Part shown: piece after piece, positions 52,335 through 60,738 of the stretch | Layout: each line of letters starts with the position of its first letter | How positions within the stretch are numbered: the first letter of the stretch is position 1 | Assembly (NCBI RefSeq): GCF_001435955.1 | Contig: NZ_AYYT01000006.1 | Coordinates: 19,929 to 83,928, forward strand | Reading direction: 5' to 3' | Origin: Ligilactobacillus salivarius DSM 20555 = ATCC 11741 | Lineage (GTDB): Bacteria > Bacillota > Bacilli > Lactobacillales > Lactobacillaceae | Length of the DNA stretch: 64,000 bases | Notes under the pieces: generated by a model | The model's database searches: none | Seen by the model: the letters and a program-made list of their open reading frames with translations, nothing else | What the model was told of the DNA's origin: nothing | Translations under genes and position numbers: made by a program

Positions 52335-53816
52335 TTAAGGTTTTTGCAGTTCAACAACTTCTGCATCAATTTCATCAATAAAGCGACTATCATGCTCGAT
52401 AATCAGCATAGTAGGGCGATACGTCTTAATTAACTCAATAATTTGGTCCTGATTGAAAGTATCAAGATAGTTCAAAGGTTCATCCCAAAGGTATAAATTA
52501 GCTGGTTCTAGCAAACTTTTTGCAAGGAAAACTTTCTTCTTTTGACCAGCACTTAAGTCACAGATGCGGTTAGTAAAGGTATTACGTTCCACGCCTAATT
52601 TATGCAGAATATTTAGAAGTTCGTTATATTCCAAGTGATGATGTTCAGCGAATTGTTTGAGATTATCAGTGTTATTATCTTCTAATTGTTGCAAGTAACT
52701 GATTTTTAGATTGCTAGCTAGAGAAATATTTCCTTCAATAATCTTAATATCATCTTGTTTCAAGATAGCCCTGATTAATGAAGATTTTCCTGAACCATTA
52801 TCACCCTTGAGAACTACTTGTTGTCCTTGTTTTAGATTGAAAGAAATCGGCTTGAACAAACTATCATATCCTGGGTAAGCAAGAGTAAGTTTCTCAACAT
52901 TCAAGATATCTTGATGGTGACTAGTTTGAAAGTTGATGCTCAATGGGGTAATAGTTTCAATATTTGTCAGTAAGCCTTCTTTATCTTTAATTTGAGATTC
53001 TATGCGTTTTTGCATAGTAGTTGAACGCTTCATAACTCTAGCGGCCTTGGCAGTGATAAAGCCTTTATCAGCATGGGAGTTATTCTCCTTTTCGCGTTCA
53101 GCACTACGAGCCCAATTCTTCTTTTGAGTAGCAGAAGTTTTAAGTTGGGAAATACTACGTTTAAGTTTTTCATTTTGAGCCAGGTTACTTCTATCTTCAA
53201 TCGCTTTTTGTTCTTCATATCTAGTATAATCGCCTTGTTGCAAGCGAATATTTTGAGCTTCAATCACAAGTGTATGATCAATAACTTGATTGAGAAAATC
53301 GCGATCATGACTAGTAATAATAAATCCTTGTTTCTTATTATTCAGATATGTAGCAACTTGTTGACGCGTATGTGCATCTAGATGGTTAGTAGGTTCATCA
53401 AGCAAAACAAAACTATTCTTATTTTTGAAAGCTAGAGCTAGTAATACCTTAGTTTGTTCACCACCACTAAGGGTATTGAAAGGTTGCCATAATACTTTAG
53501 GATCTAATTGAAGTTGTGAAAATTCTTTTTCCAGTTCCCATTGTTCCACGTGAAACTTATCTTGAATAGCGTATAAGGTTAGATTATCTTTATCACTGAT
53601 TGCTTGAGGAAAATATTCAAAATCTATATTGGCGCTAATTTTACCACTGTAATCTAGCTTTCCTTGAATAATATTTAAAAAGGTAGTCTTACCGCGACCA
53701 TTGCGTCCAAGCAGTCCTAATTTCCATTGGCTATCAAGTGATAGGGAAACATTGTCAAAGAGTAGATCTTGACCGTTATAGGCGAAAGAAAGATTTTTAA
53801 TCGAGATTGTCGACAT
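52335..53816 (-). CDS. ABC-F ribosomal protection protein, Lsa type
   Basis: 493 residues with two ATPase domains and no membrane segment. First domain: Walker A GRNGRGKTT, signature LSGGEQTK, Walker B LLDEPTNHLD. The charged linker (about residues 190-290) is followed by the second domain with GDNGSGKSS, LSAGQKKK and WDEPLNYLD. The start (SIKNLSFAYNGQDLLFDNVSLSLD) and the motifs VLWQPFNTLSGGEQTKVLLAL and YLWDEPLNYLDTFNQ closely match Lsa(A)/Lsa-like proteins of enterococci, which remove lincosamides, streptogramin A and pleuromutilins from the ribosome. Expression is probably controlled by the leader RNA described at 53835-54032. Confidence 0.88.
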   Translation of the reverse strand: MSTISIKNLSFAYNGQDLLFDNVSLSLDSQWKLGLLGRNGRGKTTFLNIIQGKLDYSGKISANIDFEYFPQAISDKDNLTLYAIQDKFHVEQWELEKEFSQLQLDPKVLWQPFNTLSGGEQTKVLLALAFKNKNSFVLLDEPTNHLDAHTRQQVATYLNNKKQGFIITSHDRDFLNQVIDHTLVIEAQNIRLQQGDYTRYEEQKAIEDRSNLAQNEKLKRSISQLKTSATQKKNWARSAEREKENNSHADKGFITAKAARVMKRSTTMQKRIESQIKDKEGLLTNIETITPLSINFQTSHHQDILNVEKLTLAYPGYDSLFKPISFNLKQGQQVVLKGDNGSGKSSLIRAILKQDDIKIIEGNISLASNLKISYLQQLEDNNTDNLKQFAEHHHLEYNELLNILHKLGVERNTFTNRICDLSAGQKKKVFLAKSLLEPANLYLWDEPLNYLDTFNQDQIIELIKTYRPTMLIIEHDSRFIDEIDAEVVELQKP

Positions 53817-53834
53817 ATTATCACATCCTTAAGT

Positions 53835-53866
53835 AAAATAAAAAGCCTGTCACAGTGGACAGACTC
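53835..53866 (-). terminator. Intrinsic terminator in the leader of the ABC-F gene
   Basis: On the minus strand AGTCTGTC (53865-53858) pairs with GACAGGCT (53851-53844), one G-T, 6-base loop, followed by TTTTTATTTT. It ends 18 bases before the ABC-F start codon. Confidence 0.8.
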
Positions 53867-54005
53867 AGGGGTAATAATATGAATAATAGTATGCCATAAA
53901 GAAACTACACCTTTACAGCACAAGGCATACCAATCCATGTTAAACTAAATTCTGTCCACAAAAAATAAATACTCGGCTTTACGAGATTAAATTTGTTAGT
54001 CAGAA

Positions 54006-54017
54006 TTAGTTCTTCAA
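54006..54017 (-). CDS. Possible three-codon upstream ORF in the ABC-F leader
   Basis: TTG AAG AAC TAA on the minus strand, ten bases behind a perfect GGAGG, which has no other obvious target. Another candidate leader frame starts at ATG 53938 but lacks a clear binding site. Which one is translated cannot be decided. Confidence 0.3.
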   Translation of the reverse strand: MKN

Positions 54018-54181
54018 TGGACTGATACCTCCGTTCGATATAAGATACTTATAGAATAAATGAAAAAAAGATTGAGGTCAAGTAATAGGGATAATTTTTT
54101 GAAAAGTAGAACTTATTTCTGATTTGAAGTCATTCATGATATAATTTTGAAAGATTAATTAATAAAGGAGACATTTTTAGA

Positions 54182-54766
54182 ATGGCATATCCACAATTAG
54201 ATTTGGTAAATGTAAAAGGACCAAAGGCAACAATCAAAACAAATCATGGTGAAATTGTAATCCAACTTTTCCCTGAACAAGCACCTAAGACAGTTGAAAA
54301 CTTTGTTGGTTTAGCAAAGAAAGGTTACTATGATGGAGTAATCTTCCACCGCGTTATCAACGACTTCATGATCCAAGGTGGCGATCCAACTGGAACAGGT
54401 ATGGGTGGCGAAAGTATCTGGGGAGCACCATTTGAAGATGAATTTTCAAATGAATTATTCAACATTCGTGGAGCTTTATCCATGGCTAATGCTGGCCCAG
54501 CTACAAACGGAAGTCAATTCTTCATTGTTCAAAACCAAAATGTACCTGCACAAATGGCAGGACAAATGGAAGCAGCTGGTTATCCAAAAGAAATCATCAC
54601 TGCCTATGAAAATGGTGGTACACCTTGGTTAGATCATCGCCACACTGTTTTTGGACAAGTAACATCTGGCATGGATGTAGTTGATGAAATTGCAGCAGTT
54701 GAAAGAGATATGGCTGACAAACCAAAAGAAGACGTTGTAATTGAAACAGTTGAAATTGCTGAGTAA
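54182..54766 (+). CDS. Cyclophilin-type peptidyl-prolyl cis-trans isomerase
   Basis: 194-residue cytosolic cyclophilin. Active-site pattern [19 protein letters not shown] contains the catalytic Arg; [18 protein letters not shown] and [15 protein letters not shown] complete the fold signature. Strong AAAGGAG site before ATG. Monocistronic. It assists protein folding; no signal peptide is present. Confidence 0.95.
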   Translation: MAYPQLDLVNVKGPKATIKTNHGEIVIQLFPEQAPKTVENFVGLAKKGYYDGVIFHRVINDFMIQGGDPTGTGMGGESIWGAPFEDEFSNELFNIRGALSMANAGPATNGSQFFIVQNQNVPAQMAGQMEAAGYPKEIITAYENGGTPWLDHRHTVFGQVTSGMDVVDEIAAVERDMADKPKEDVVIETVEIAE

Positions 54767-54915
54767 TTAAAAATTAGTTTTTAGAGAATCTCTTAATTGT
54801 TAGTTGAAAAGCTAATGATTGAGGGATTTTTTGTATTATGATAAACATATGTTGATTTTGTTAGAAAAATATGATATTTTCATTAAAAGATTATTTTAGA
54901 AAGGTAGGAATTAAG

Positions 54916-55635
54916 ATGCGACCAAGAATAGCAATTCCAGCTGATACGCTAACAGAAGCAACAAATGTTATTAATGAAAGAATGGCACCCTATGCGCCTA
55001 AACCGGTAATTGAAGCAATTGTTAAATCAGGTGGGGTTCCGGTTATTTTTCCGAGTGTTTCTCCAGAATTGGTACCAGATTATCTCGACCTTTTTGACGG
55101 AGTTCTTTTTGCAGGGGGAGCTGATGTTGATCCAACATTTTTTGGAGAGGAACCTCATCAAAGGTTAGGGGCAACTTATCGTAAGCGAGATTTATTTGAA
55201 ATTGAATTACTGAAACAGTCCTTAAAAGCTGATAAGGCAATTATGGGAATTTGTCGAGGATTACAGCTAATAAATGTTGGTTTAGGGGGAACTTTATATC
55301 AAGATTTATCTGAAAATCCAGAAGCAACAATCAAACATTCTCAAGATGCACCAGGAAATTTTCCTTCTCATCACGTCAATGTACAAGAAGATAGTCGTCT
55401 CTATTCTTTAGTAGGGAAGCGACCTTATGTAAATTCTCGACATCATCAGTTACTAAAGAAAATTGCACCAACATTACGTGTTTCTGCCTTTGCCGACGAT
55501 GGAGTGCCTGAAGCAATTGAATCAAAAGAAAATAACCAAATTTTAGCTGTTCAATGGCATCCAGAAAATATGTTTAAGCATTATGAATATTCTCAAAAGA
55601 TATTCGCTGACTTTATTGAAAGAGCTAAGCACTAG
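54916..55635 (+). CDS. PuuD-type gamma-glutamyl amidohydrolase (class I glutaminase fold)
   Basis: 239 residues. Catalytic triad visible: Cys113 in MGICRGLQLIN, His215 and Glu217 in AVQWHPENM. LFAGGADVDPTFFGEEPH is typical of the peptidase C26/PuuD group, which hydrolyses gamma-glutamyl compounds such as gamma-glutamyl-GABA. No biosynthetic partner gene is fused or adjacent; the convergent neighbour is a glutamate-cysteine ligase, so processing of gamma-glutamyl peptides is conceivable. Start ATG 54916 follows AAGGTAGGA; the in-frame ATG at 54871 has no site. Confidence 0.88.
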   Translation: MRPRIAIPADTLTEATNVINERMAPYAPKPVIEAIVKSGGVPVIFPSVSPELVPDYLDLFDGVLFAGGADVDPTFFGEEPHQRLGATYRKRDLFEIELLKQSLKADKAIMGICRGLQLINVGLGGTLYQDLSENPEATIKHSQDAPGNFPSHHVNVQEDSRLYSLVGKRPYVNSRHHQLLKKIAPTLRVSAFADDGVPEAIESKENNQILAVQWHPENMFKHYEYSQKIFADFIERAKH

Positions 55636-55637
55636 AA

Positions 55638-55687
55638 AAAAGCTGTATGAATTGTAATTAATATTACTTTTCATACAGCTTTTGTTA
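55638..55687. terminator. Bidirectional terminator between the puuD-like gene and gshA
   Basis: AAAAGCTGTATGA/TCATACAGCTTTT, perfect 13-bp stem, 20-base loop, T runs on both strands. Confidence 0.88.
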
Positions 55688-57046
55688 TTATTGCACTTCC
55701 CAATTACCATAGAATAATTCACGTTTTAAATCTTCTGCAGACATAGGTGCGTCATCTTCAAAGCCTTTAAATTGATAGATAGATTCTAAAGCAGCTTCTT
55801 GATAACGTTTGGCACGTCTTAACGCATATTTTTCTAAAGAATTATTTTCAACGTAGCTTAATAATTTAGCACTAGGAGTTGTCTTAGGATTTTCAACTCT
55901 ATCTTCTAAATCTTCAAGAATTTCTTGATATTCTGGTCCTAACTGGATTTGATTCGCAAAACGTTCAAGACTCTTGATAAAAGCACGAGCCTTATTTTGA
56001 TATTTACATTGGTCAGTAGGTAATTCTACTGATACATCTTCATTCATTTCATCAGCTTTACCGAGAACTTGGTCGACATCATCAGCCTTTAAAGCAGGGT
56101 GCATGATGAAATAACTAGAGAGTAGACGAATAAAGCGAAGAGTGCCAGTTCTAACGCCCACAGAACTACTAGGGTCAAGATCCAACATTCTTAATTCAAG
56201 ATATTGAACACCTTTTTTAGGAAGATCTCTGAAATCTTTAGTCCCTTTAAAACGAACGGGGCTATGGAAATCATGGTCAGCAATCAATACTCCTTGTTTA
56301 AGTCCTTCTTCAATACGTTTAACATATTTTTGAACATCAACAAAGCAGCCACTAAATCGAGTACCAAAGCCATAAGAACTCTGACGAATACTTCTAATAG
56401 GATGGGGAAGTTCATCTTCTTTGTCGAAATAGTTGGCTTCAGCAATTGGACTAGCACCAAAAAGATATGTAATAAGCCATCGATAGCGCATAAAGCCTTG
56501 AGCTAAAACAGTATAAAGATAGTTCTGAACTTCAATTCTATTTTTGAAACGCTCAGGAAAATTCTTTAAAACCAAGTCAATGATATGATCATCAATACTC
56601 AAATTAATATGGGCACCACATGGAGTACCCTTGGAAAAGCCGTGACGCTTGATGAATTCCTTGAAATAAGCTTCTTTTACTGGTCCCATTTTAGCAGTTT
56701 GAATTGTACTTTTATCTTTAGGCAATTTAGGCGGCATTGAAAGTGGCCAGAGTAGTTCTCCTGGAGCTAATGCAGAACGTAGCACATTATTGATGGCGTA
56801 AAGATAATGCATTGCATCAAGTGCGTGACTAGCTGCAGGTGTTACAACCTCAGACATTGTTTCTAAGAAATCATTTGTAATCCAAGGGTTAGTTTTCTCA
56901 TCTCCAATAGCTGACGGATAAGGCTCCTGGCTTAGATGTCCGGTATCATCAACGCGTTGCATTTCAATTTCTAAACCCATAGTAAAGTCAGAAGTCTTAG
57001 CAACAGCTTCATTGTCAAAGATTAATTGACCTATCTTACTAAACAT
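55688..57046 (-). CDS. gshA: Glutamate-cysteine ligase
   Basis: 452-residue enzyme joining glutamate and cysteine to gamma-glutamylcysteine with ATP. The pattern MGLEIEMQRVD at the start, LLWPLSMPP, and GTPCGAHINLSIDD plus YLELRMLDLDP are characteristic of the gshA domain of Gram-positive GshA and GshAB enzymes. The protein ends after this domain; the ATP-grasp glutathione synthetase domain of the fused GshAB is absent, and no gshB gene is near, so gamma-glutamylcysteine may be the end product here. RBS GAGGTG before ATG. Confidence 0.9.
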   Translation of the reverse strand: MFSKIGQLIFDNEAVAKTSDFTMGLEIEMQRVDDTGHLSQEPYPSAIGDEKTNPWITNDFLETMSEVVTPAASHALDAMHYLYAINNVLRSALAPGELLWPLSMPPKLPKDKSTIQTAKMGPVKEAYFKEFIKRHGFSKGTPCGAHINLSIDDHIIDLVLKNFPERFKNRIEVQNYLYTVLAQGFMRYRWLITYLFGASPIAEANYFDKEDELPHPIRSIRQSSYGFGTRFSGCFVDVQKYVKRIEEGLKQGVLIADHDFHSPVRFKGTKDFRDLPKKGVQYLELRMLDLDPSSSVGVRTGTLRFIRLLSSYFIMHPALKADDVDQVLGKADEMNEDVSVELPTDQCKYQNKARAFIKSLERFANQIQLGPEYQEILEDLEDRVENPKTTPSAKLLSYVENNSLEKYALRRAKRYQEAALESIYQFKGFEDDAPMSAEDLKRELFYGNWEVQ

Positions 57047-57196
57047 AAAATCACCTCTGTTTAATTAAATGTTTTCTAATTTTATTAGCATTATACTATA
57101 AAAAGATTAAAAATGAAGTGTTTTTTGAAATAAAATCGCTAACAATCAATTTTTAGTTGATTAAAAAAATTATTTCACTTTTTTGGTATTTTACAC

Positions 57197-57224
57197 TTGT
57201 CATATATCACAAAAGTGGTATAAT
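57197..57224 (+). promoter_or_regulatory. Promoter of the small HTH gene and possibly clpL
   Basis: TTGTCA, 16 bases, TATAAT, with TG before the -10 element. I saw no CtsR or CIRCE (HrcA) operator near it. Confidence 0.6.
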
Positions 57225-57248
57225 TAAAAATGTAAGGAAGTGATGGAT

Positions 57249-57479
57249 ATGAAGATTGATATCAAAGCTTACTTGGACTCCAAAGAGCTGACGATTTATC
57301 AAGTTTCCAAATATTCAGGTTATGGGTACACGACCTTGCACAAGTCATTCAACAAGAAGCAAACAAGTGCGACATCTCTGAATTTAAGAGATTTGGATGC
57401 TTTGGCACAATCGCAAAACAAAGCGATGTGGCAAGTATTGAAAGAACTTGAAGAGCATTATTTGAGTGATGATAATTAG
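57249..57479 (+). CDS. Small XRE-like helix-turn-helix protein
   Basis: 76 residues. Residues 5-60 resemble a compact Cro/XRE helix-turn-helix (AYLDSKELTIYQVSKYSGYGYTTLHKSF), followed by a helix with DLDALAQSQNKAMWQVLKEL. There is no sensor domain. Start ATG 57249 lies about eight bases behind AAGGAAG; GTG 57240 and ATG 57243 are too close. It lies 125 bases upstream of clpL without a terminator between, so it may be co-transcribed with it. A transcriptional regulator role is a guess from the fold. Confidence 0.65.
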   Translation: MKIDIKAYLDSKELTIYQVSKYSGYGYTTLHKSFNKKQTSATSLNLRDLDALAQSQNKAMWQVLKELEEHYLSDDN

Positions 57480-57585
57480 ATGAATAGTCGCAGTACCATA
57501 AGTCCGTAAGTTTCCAGCAGTCGTCGTTGTTAATTTAGGGGCTATTTTGGTTGCACAAATTAATAAATTAAGAATAAGAAAATAA
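57480..57585 (+). other. Possible decayed small membrane-protein ORF before clpL
   Basis: ATG 57480 gives MNSRSTISP and then a stop. If one T near 57508 is skipped, the frame continues KFPAVVVVNLGAILVAQINK and ends at 57585, a plausible short single-helix protein of about 34 residues. There is no strong ribosome binding site, so chance is possible. Confidence 0.25.
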
Positions 57586-57604
57586 CAGAAACGAGGGATT
57601 CTTT

Positions 57605-59713
57605 ATGAATAACACACCTTTTGATAACTTTAATAATATGGATGATATTTTTAATGAATTGATGGGAAGTATGAATGGTATTAATTCTGAACGTCGTTAT
57701 TTAATTAATGGTCGTGAAGTGACCCCAGAAGAATTTGCTCAATATCGTAAGACCGGAAAATTACCAAATAATAATCAAATGACAAGTCAAGGCAAAGCTC
57801 CAAATAAAGATGGAATTTTAGCTAAATTAGGACGTAACTTAACTCAAGAAGCTCGTGAAGGCAAGTTAGATCCAGTTATTGGACGTAACAAAGAAATTCA
57901 AGAGACTGCTGAAATTTTAGCACGTCGTACGAAGAACAATCCTGTTCTAGTAGGGGATGCTGGTGTTGGTAAGACAGCAGTTGTTGAAGGCTTGGCACAA
58001 GCAATTGTGAATGGTGATGTACCTGCTTCAATTAAGAATAAAGAAATTATCAGTATTGATATCTCTGGCTTAGAAGCTGGTACACAATATCGTGGTAGCT
58101 TTGAAGAAAATATTCAAAACTTAATTAAGGAAGTTAAAGATAGAGGAAATGTGATCCTATTCTTTGATGAAATCCATCAAATCTTAGGTGCTGGTGGTAT
58201 GGGCGGTGACAACGGCTCTAAAGGTTTAGCTGATATTTTGAAACCAGCTTTATCTAGAGGTGAAATCACAGTTATTGGTGCTACAACTCAAGATGAATAT
58301 CGTAATACCATTATGAAGAACGCAGCTTTGGCACGTCGATTCAATCAAGTTACGGTAAATGCTCCAAGTCCAGAAGATACATTTAAGATTTTACAAGGTA
58401 TCAGAAACTTGTACGAAAAGCATCACAATGTTGTATTGCCAGATAATGTTTTAAAGGCTGCTGTGGACTACTCAATTCAATATATACCACAAAGAAGTTT
58501 GCCAGATAAAGCTATTGATTTGATAGATATGACGGCTGCACATCTTGCTGCAAAGCATCCTGTTACAGATGTTAAAGAATTAGAAAATCAAATTAAAGAT
58601 GAAAAAGAAAAGCAACAAGCAGCTGCTGACAAGGAAGATTATGAAGCAGCTTTAAATGCTAAGACAAAGATTGAAGAATTGCAAAAGAAGATTGATAACC
58701 ATTCTGAATCTCAAAAAGTAACAGCCACAGTCAATGATGTTGCTGAAGCCGTAGAACGTTTGACAGGTATTCCTGTATCCAAGATGGGTGCTAGTGATAT
58801 CGAACGCTTAAAGGAAATCGGCAAGAGATTAAAGGGCAAAGTTATTGGTCAAGATGAAGCTGTAAATGCAGTAGCTCGTGCTATCCGTCGTAATCGTGCT
58901 GGTTTTGACGAAGGAAATCGCCCAATCGGTAGTTTCTTATTCGTTGGACCAACTGGGGTCGGAAAGACAGAATTAGCTAAGCAATTAGCTTTGGATATGT
59001 TTGGCTCTAAAGATGCGATTATTCGTTTGGATATGTCAGAATATTCCGATAGAACTGCCGTATCTAAATTGATTGGTACAACAGCTGGTTATGTAGGTTA
59101 TGACGACAATAGTAACACTTTGACTGAACATGTACGTCGTAATCCATATTCAATTATCTTGCTAGATGAAATTGAAAAAGCTGACCCACAAGTAATCACA
59201 TTATTACTTCAAGTATTAGATGACGGTCGTTTAACTGATGGTCAAGGTAATACTATTGACTTCAAGAACACAGTTATTATCGCAACATCTAATGCTGGTT
59301 TTGGTAACGAAGATTTAATGGGCAAAGACGAAAAAGAAGACAAGGACATTATGAAGAAGATTGCTCCTTACTTCCGTCCAGAATTCTTGAATCGTTTCAA
59401 TGCTGTAATTGAATTCTCACATTTGACTAAGGAAGATTTGAAAGAAATTGTTGATTTGATGTTAGACGAAGTAAACAAGACTTTGGCTAAGAAAGGTCTC
59501 GACTTGGTAGTAACTGATGCTGCTAAGAACTATCTTATCGAACAAGGTTACGATGAAGCAATGGGTGCTCGTCCATTACGTCGTGTCATTGAACAACAAA
59601 TTCGTGATAAAGTAACAGACTTCTACTTGGATAATGTAGATGTAAAACATTTATTAGCTGATATGAAAGATGGCGAATTAGTAATCAGTGAAAGAAAGGA
59701 TGCAGATAAATAA
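57605..59713 (+). CDS. clpL: ATP-dependent Clp chaperone ClpL
   Basis: 702-residue double AAA+ chaperone for stress survival. The N-terminus is short and Asn/Met-rich ([19 protein letters not shown]) with no ClpN double repeat or zinc finger, which separates ClpL from ClpC, ClpE and ClpB. AAA1 has Walker A GDAGVGKT (near 118) and [13 protein letters not shown]; a short coiled-coil middle segment (about 335-375) follows; AAA2 has GPTGVGKTE (near 448) and [10 protein letters not shown]. No ClpP-binding loop is evident, so it probably acts as a disaggregase-type chaperone. RBS GAGGG before ATG. Confidence 0.93.
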   Translation: MNNTPFDNFNNMDDIFNELMGSMNGINSERRYLINGREVTPEEFAQYRKTGKLPNNNQMTSQGKAPNKDGILAKLGRNLTQEAREGKLDPVIGRNKEIQETAEILARRTKNNPVLVGDAGVGKTAVVEGLAQAIVNGDVPASIKNKEIISIDISGLEAGTQYRGSFEENIQNLIKEVKDRGNVILFFDEIHQILGAGGMGGDNGSKGLADILKPALSRGEITVIGATTQDEYRNTIMKNAALARRFNQVTVNAPSPEDTFKILQGIRNLYEKHHNVVLPDNVLKAAVDYSIQYIPQRSLPDKAIDLIDMTAAHLAAKHPVTDVKELENQIKDEKEKQQAAADKEDYEAALNAKTKIEELQKKIDNHSESQKVTATVNDVAEAVERLTGIPVSKMGASDIERLKEIGKRLKGKVIGQDEAVNAVARAIRRNRAGFDEGNRPIGSFLFVGPTGVGKTELAKQLALDMFGSKDAIIRLDMSEYSDRTAVSKLIGTTAGYVGYDDNSNTLTEHVRRNPYSIILLDEIEKADPQVITLLLQVLDDGRLTDGQGNTIDFKNTVIIATSNAGFGNEDLMGKDEKEDKDIMKKIAPYFRPEFLNRFNAVIEFSHLTKEDLKEIVDLMLDEVNKTLAKKGLDLVVTDAAKNYLIEQGYDEAMGARPLRRVIEQQIRDKVTDFYLDNVDVKHLLADMKDGELVISERKDADK

Positions 59714-59749
59714 TTTAAATTCTAAGAAATTACTAGATATATGGGATTA

Positions 59750-59798
59750 AACAGCACTAACTTAACTGTAAGACAGCAGTTTTGTTGGTGCTGTTTTT
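59750..59798 (+). terminator. Terminator after clpL
   Basis: AACAGCAC pairs with GTGCTGTT; inner elements AACTG and CAG(C)AGTT extend the hairpin; a T run follows. Confidence 0.8.
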
Positions 59799-59924
59799 AC
59801 ATAGATTGGAAAAAATTTATGATGAATATTCGACGAAAAACATTAAAAAGCTTGAATTTTTAGGGGTATAGGGCTATTATAAACTTAGATAAATAAAACG
59901 CATTCAAAAGAAAGGATGATTATT

Positions 59925-60401
59925 ATGGCTCAAGAATACAAACGTGTCTTAGTTGCAATTGATGGTTCTAAAGGGGCAGATGCGGCATTACGTACAGCAA
60001 TTGAAGTTACTAAGAGAAATGACCACACTCATCTAGATGTATTACGTGTTTTAGACTTAAATTCTCTTGAATACGGTGGGGCAGGGATTGCTCTTGACGG
60101 TCAAAAGATTTACGAAATTGAACAAGCAAATGAAGGCTATATGTTAAAACTTAAGGATAAGATTGTAGCTGAATATAATCTAGATGCAGATAGGGTTAGT
60201 GTTCACCTACGTTTCGGTAATCCTAAAGCAGTTATCACACAAGATTTTCAACCAGAATACGGTAATGATTTAATCGTAGTTGGTTCTACTGGTAAGAACT
60301 TTGTACAAAGAATGATTGTTGGTTCTGTTGCATCTTATGTAATTAGAACAGCTAAATGCGATGTTTTGATGGCAAAGGTCCGTGACGGAGAAGATAAATA
60401 A
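59925..60401 (+). CDS. Universal stress protein UspA family
   Basis: 158-residue single-domain Usp. It starts EYKRVLVAIDGSKGADAAL, and the ATP-binding signature GxxGxxxxxxxxxGS is present as GSTGKNFVQRMIVGSV near residue 125. Start ATG 59925 has AAAGGATG about nine bases upstream; ATG 59916 overlaps it. Monocistronic with a clear terminator. Its role is in stress or stationary-phase adaptation; no specific partner is indicated. Confidence 0.93.
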   Translation: MAQEYKRVLVAIDGSKGADAALRTAIEVTKRNDHTHLDVLRVLDLNSLEYGGAGIALDGQKIYEIEQANEGYMLKLKDKIVAEYNLDADRVSVHLRFGNPKAVITQDFQPEYGNDLIVVGSTGKNFVQRMIVGSVASYVIRTAKCDVLMAKVRDGEDK

Positions 60402-60408
60402 GAAAAGT

Positions 60409-60445
60409 AAAACTACTAGATGTTTAGGCACCTAGTAGTTTTTTG
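60409..60445 (+). terminator. Terminator after the usp gene
   Basis: AAAACTACTAG/CTAGTAGTTTT, 11-bp perfect stem, 12-base loop, T run. Confidence 0.88.
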
Positions 60446-60460
60446 TTTGGAAAAATTAAT

Positions 60461-60637
60461 TTATTTAAAATATAATTCGTGATAACATTTAGTAATTTCG
60501 TAAGTTTTGAACTCAGTTAAATCAAGCATAATCGTAATAATACGGTTTAAATGATATCCTTTGTATGAGAGTTTTTGAATGATTTCTTTAATAATCTGTT
60601 CACGTTCTAATTTTTTTGCTTCTTGTATTCTATCCAT
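60461..60637 (-). CDS. Small hypothetical protein, 58 residues
   Basis: ATG 60637 lies behind a strong AAAGGATGG site. The protein is charged and mostly helical: it starts MDRIQEAKKLEREQIIKEII, followed by SYKGYHLNRIITIMLDLTEF, and ends CYHELYFK. There is no signal peptide and no known motif. The opposite-strand usp terminator just beyond the stop also has a T-rich flank on this strand. The ribosome binding site and lack of a competing gene support it, but I recognise no family. Confidence 0.55.
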   Translation of the reverse strand: MDRIQEAKKLEREQIIKEIIQKLSYKGYHLNRIITIMLDLTEFKTYEITKCYHELYFK

Positions 60638-60698
60638 AATTCCATCCTTTCAAAAGTGTGTTTGACCTATTTAAAATACGAAGAAAAAATAAGATTTC

Positions 60699-60737
60699 AA
60701 AAAAATGCCGCTACTTATTACAAGTAACGACATTTTT
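60699..60737 (-). terminator. Terminator directly after the glutamine-type ABC gene
   Basis: On the minus strand AAAAATGTCGTTACTT pairs with AAGTAGCGGCATTTTT (G-T pairs included) around a 5-base loop, followed by T residues. Confidence 0.88.
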
Positions 60738-60738
60738 A

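Larger units (their letters stand above)
53835..54032 (-). promoter_or_regulatory. Terminator/antiterminator leader of the ABC-F gene
   Basis: On the minus strand GTGGACAGA (53959-53951) pairs perfectly with TCTGTCCAC (53863-53855). The latter overlaps the 5' arm of the terminator, so the two structures exclude each other. Between them lies a hairpin GTATGCC/GGCATAC (arms 53930-53924 and 53895-53889) extended by TAAAG/CTTTA. A strong GGAGG (54032-54028) and short reading frames occur upstream. The layout matches antibiotic-induced attenuation known for Gram-positive ABC-F and other resistance genes, where a stalled ribosome shifts the fold. The pairings are seen; drug induction is inferred. 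Confidence 0.68.

Noticed and set aside
53717..53938. 73-residue minus-strand protein overlapping the ABC-F start
   Set aside because: Out of frame with the ABC-F gene, no good ribosome binding site, and it crosses the terminator; at most part of it is a leader peptide.
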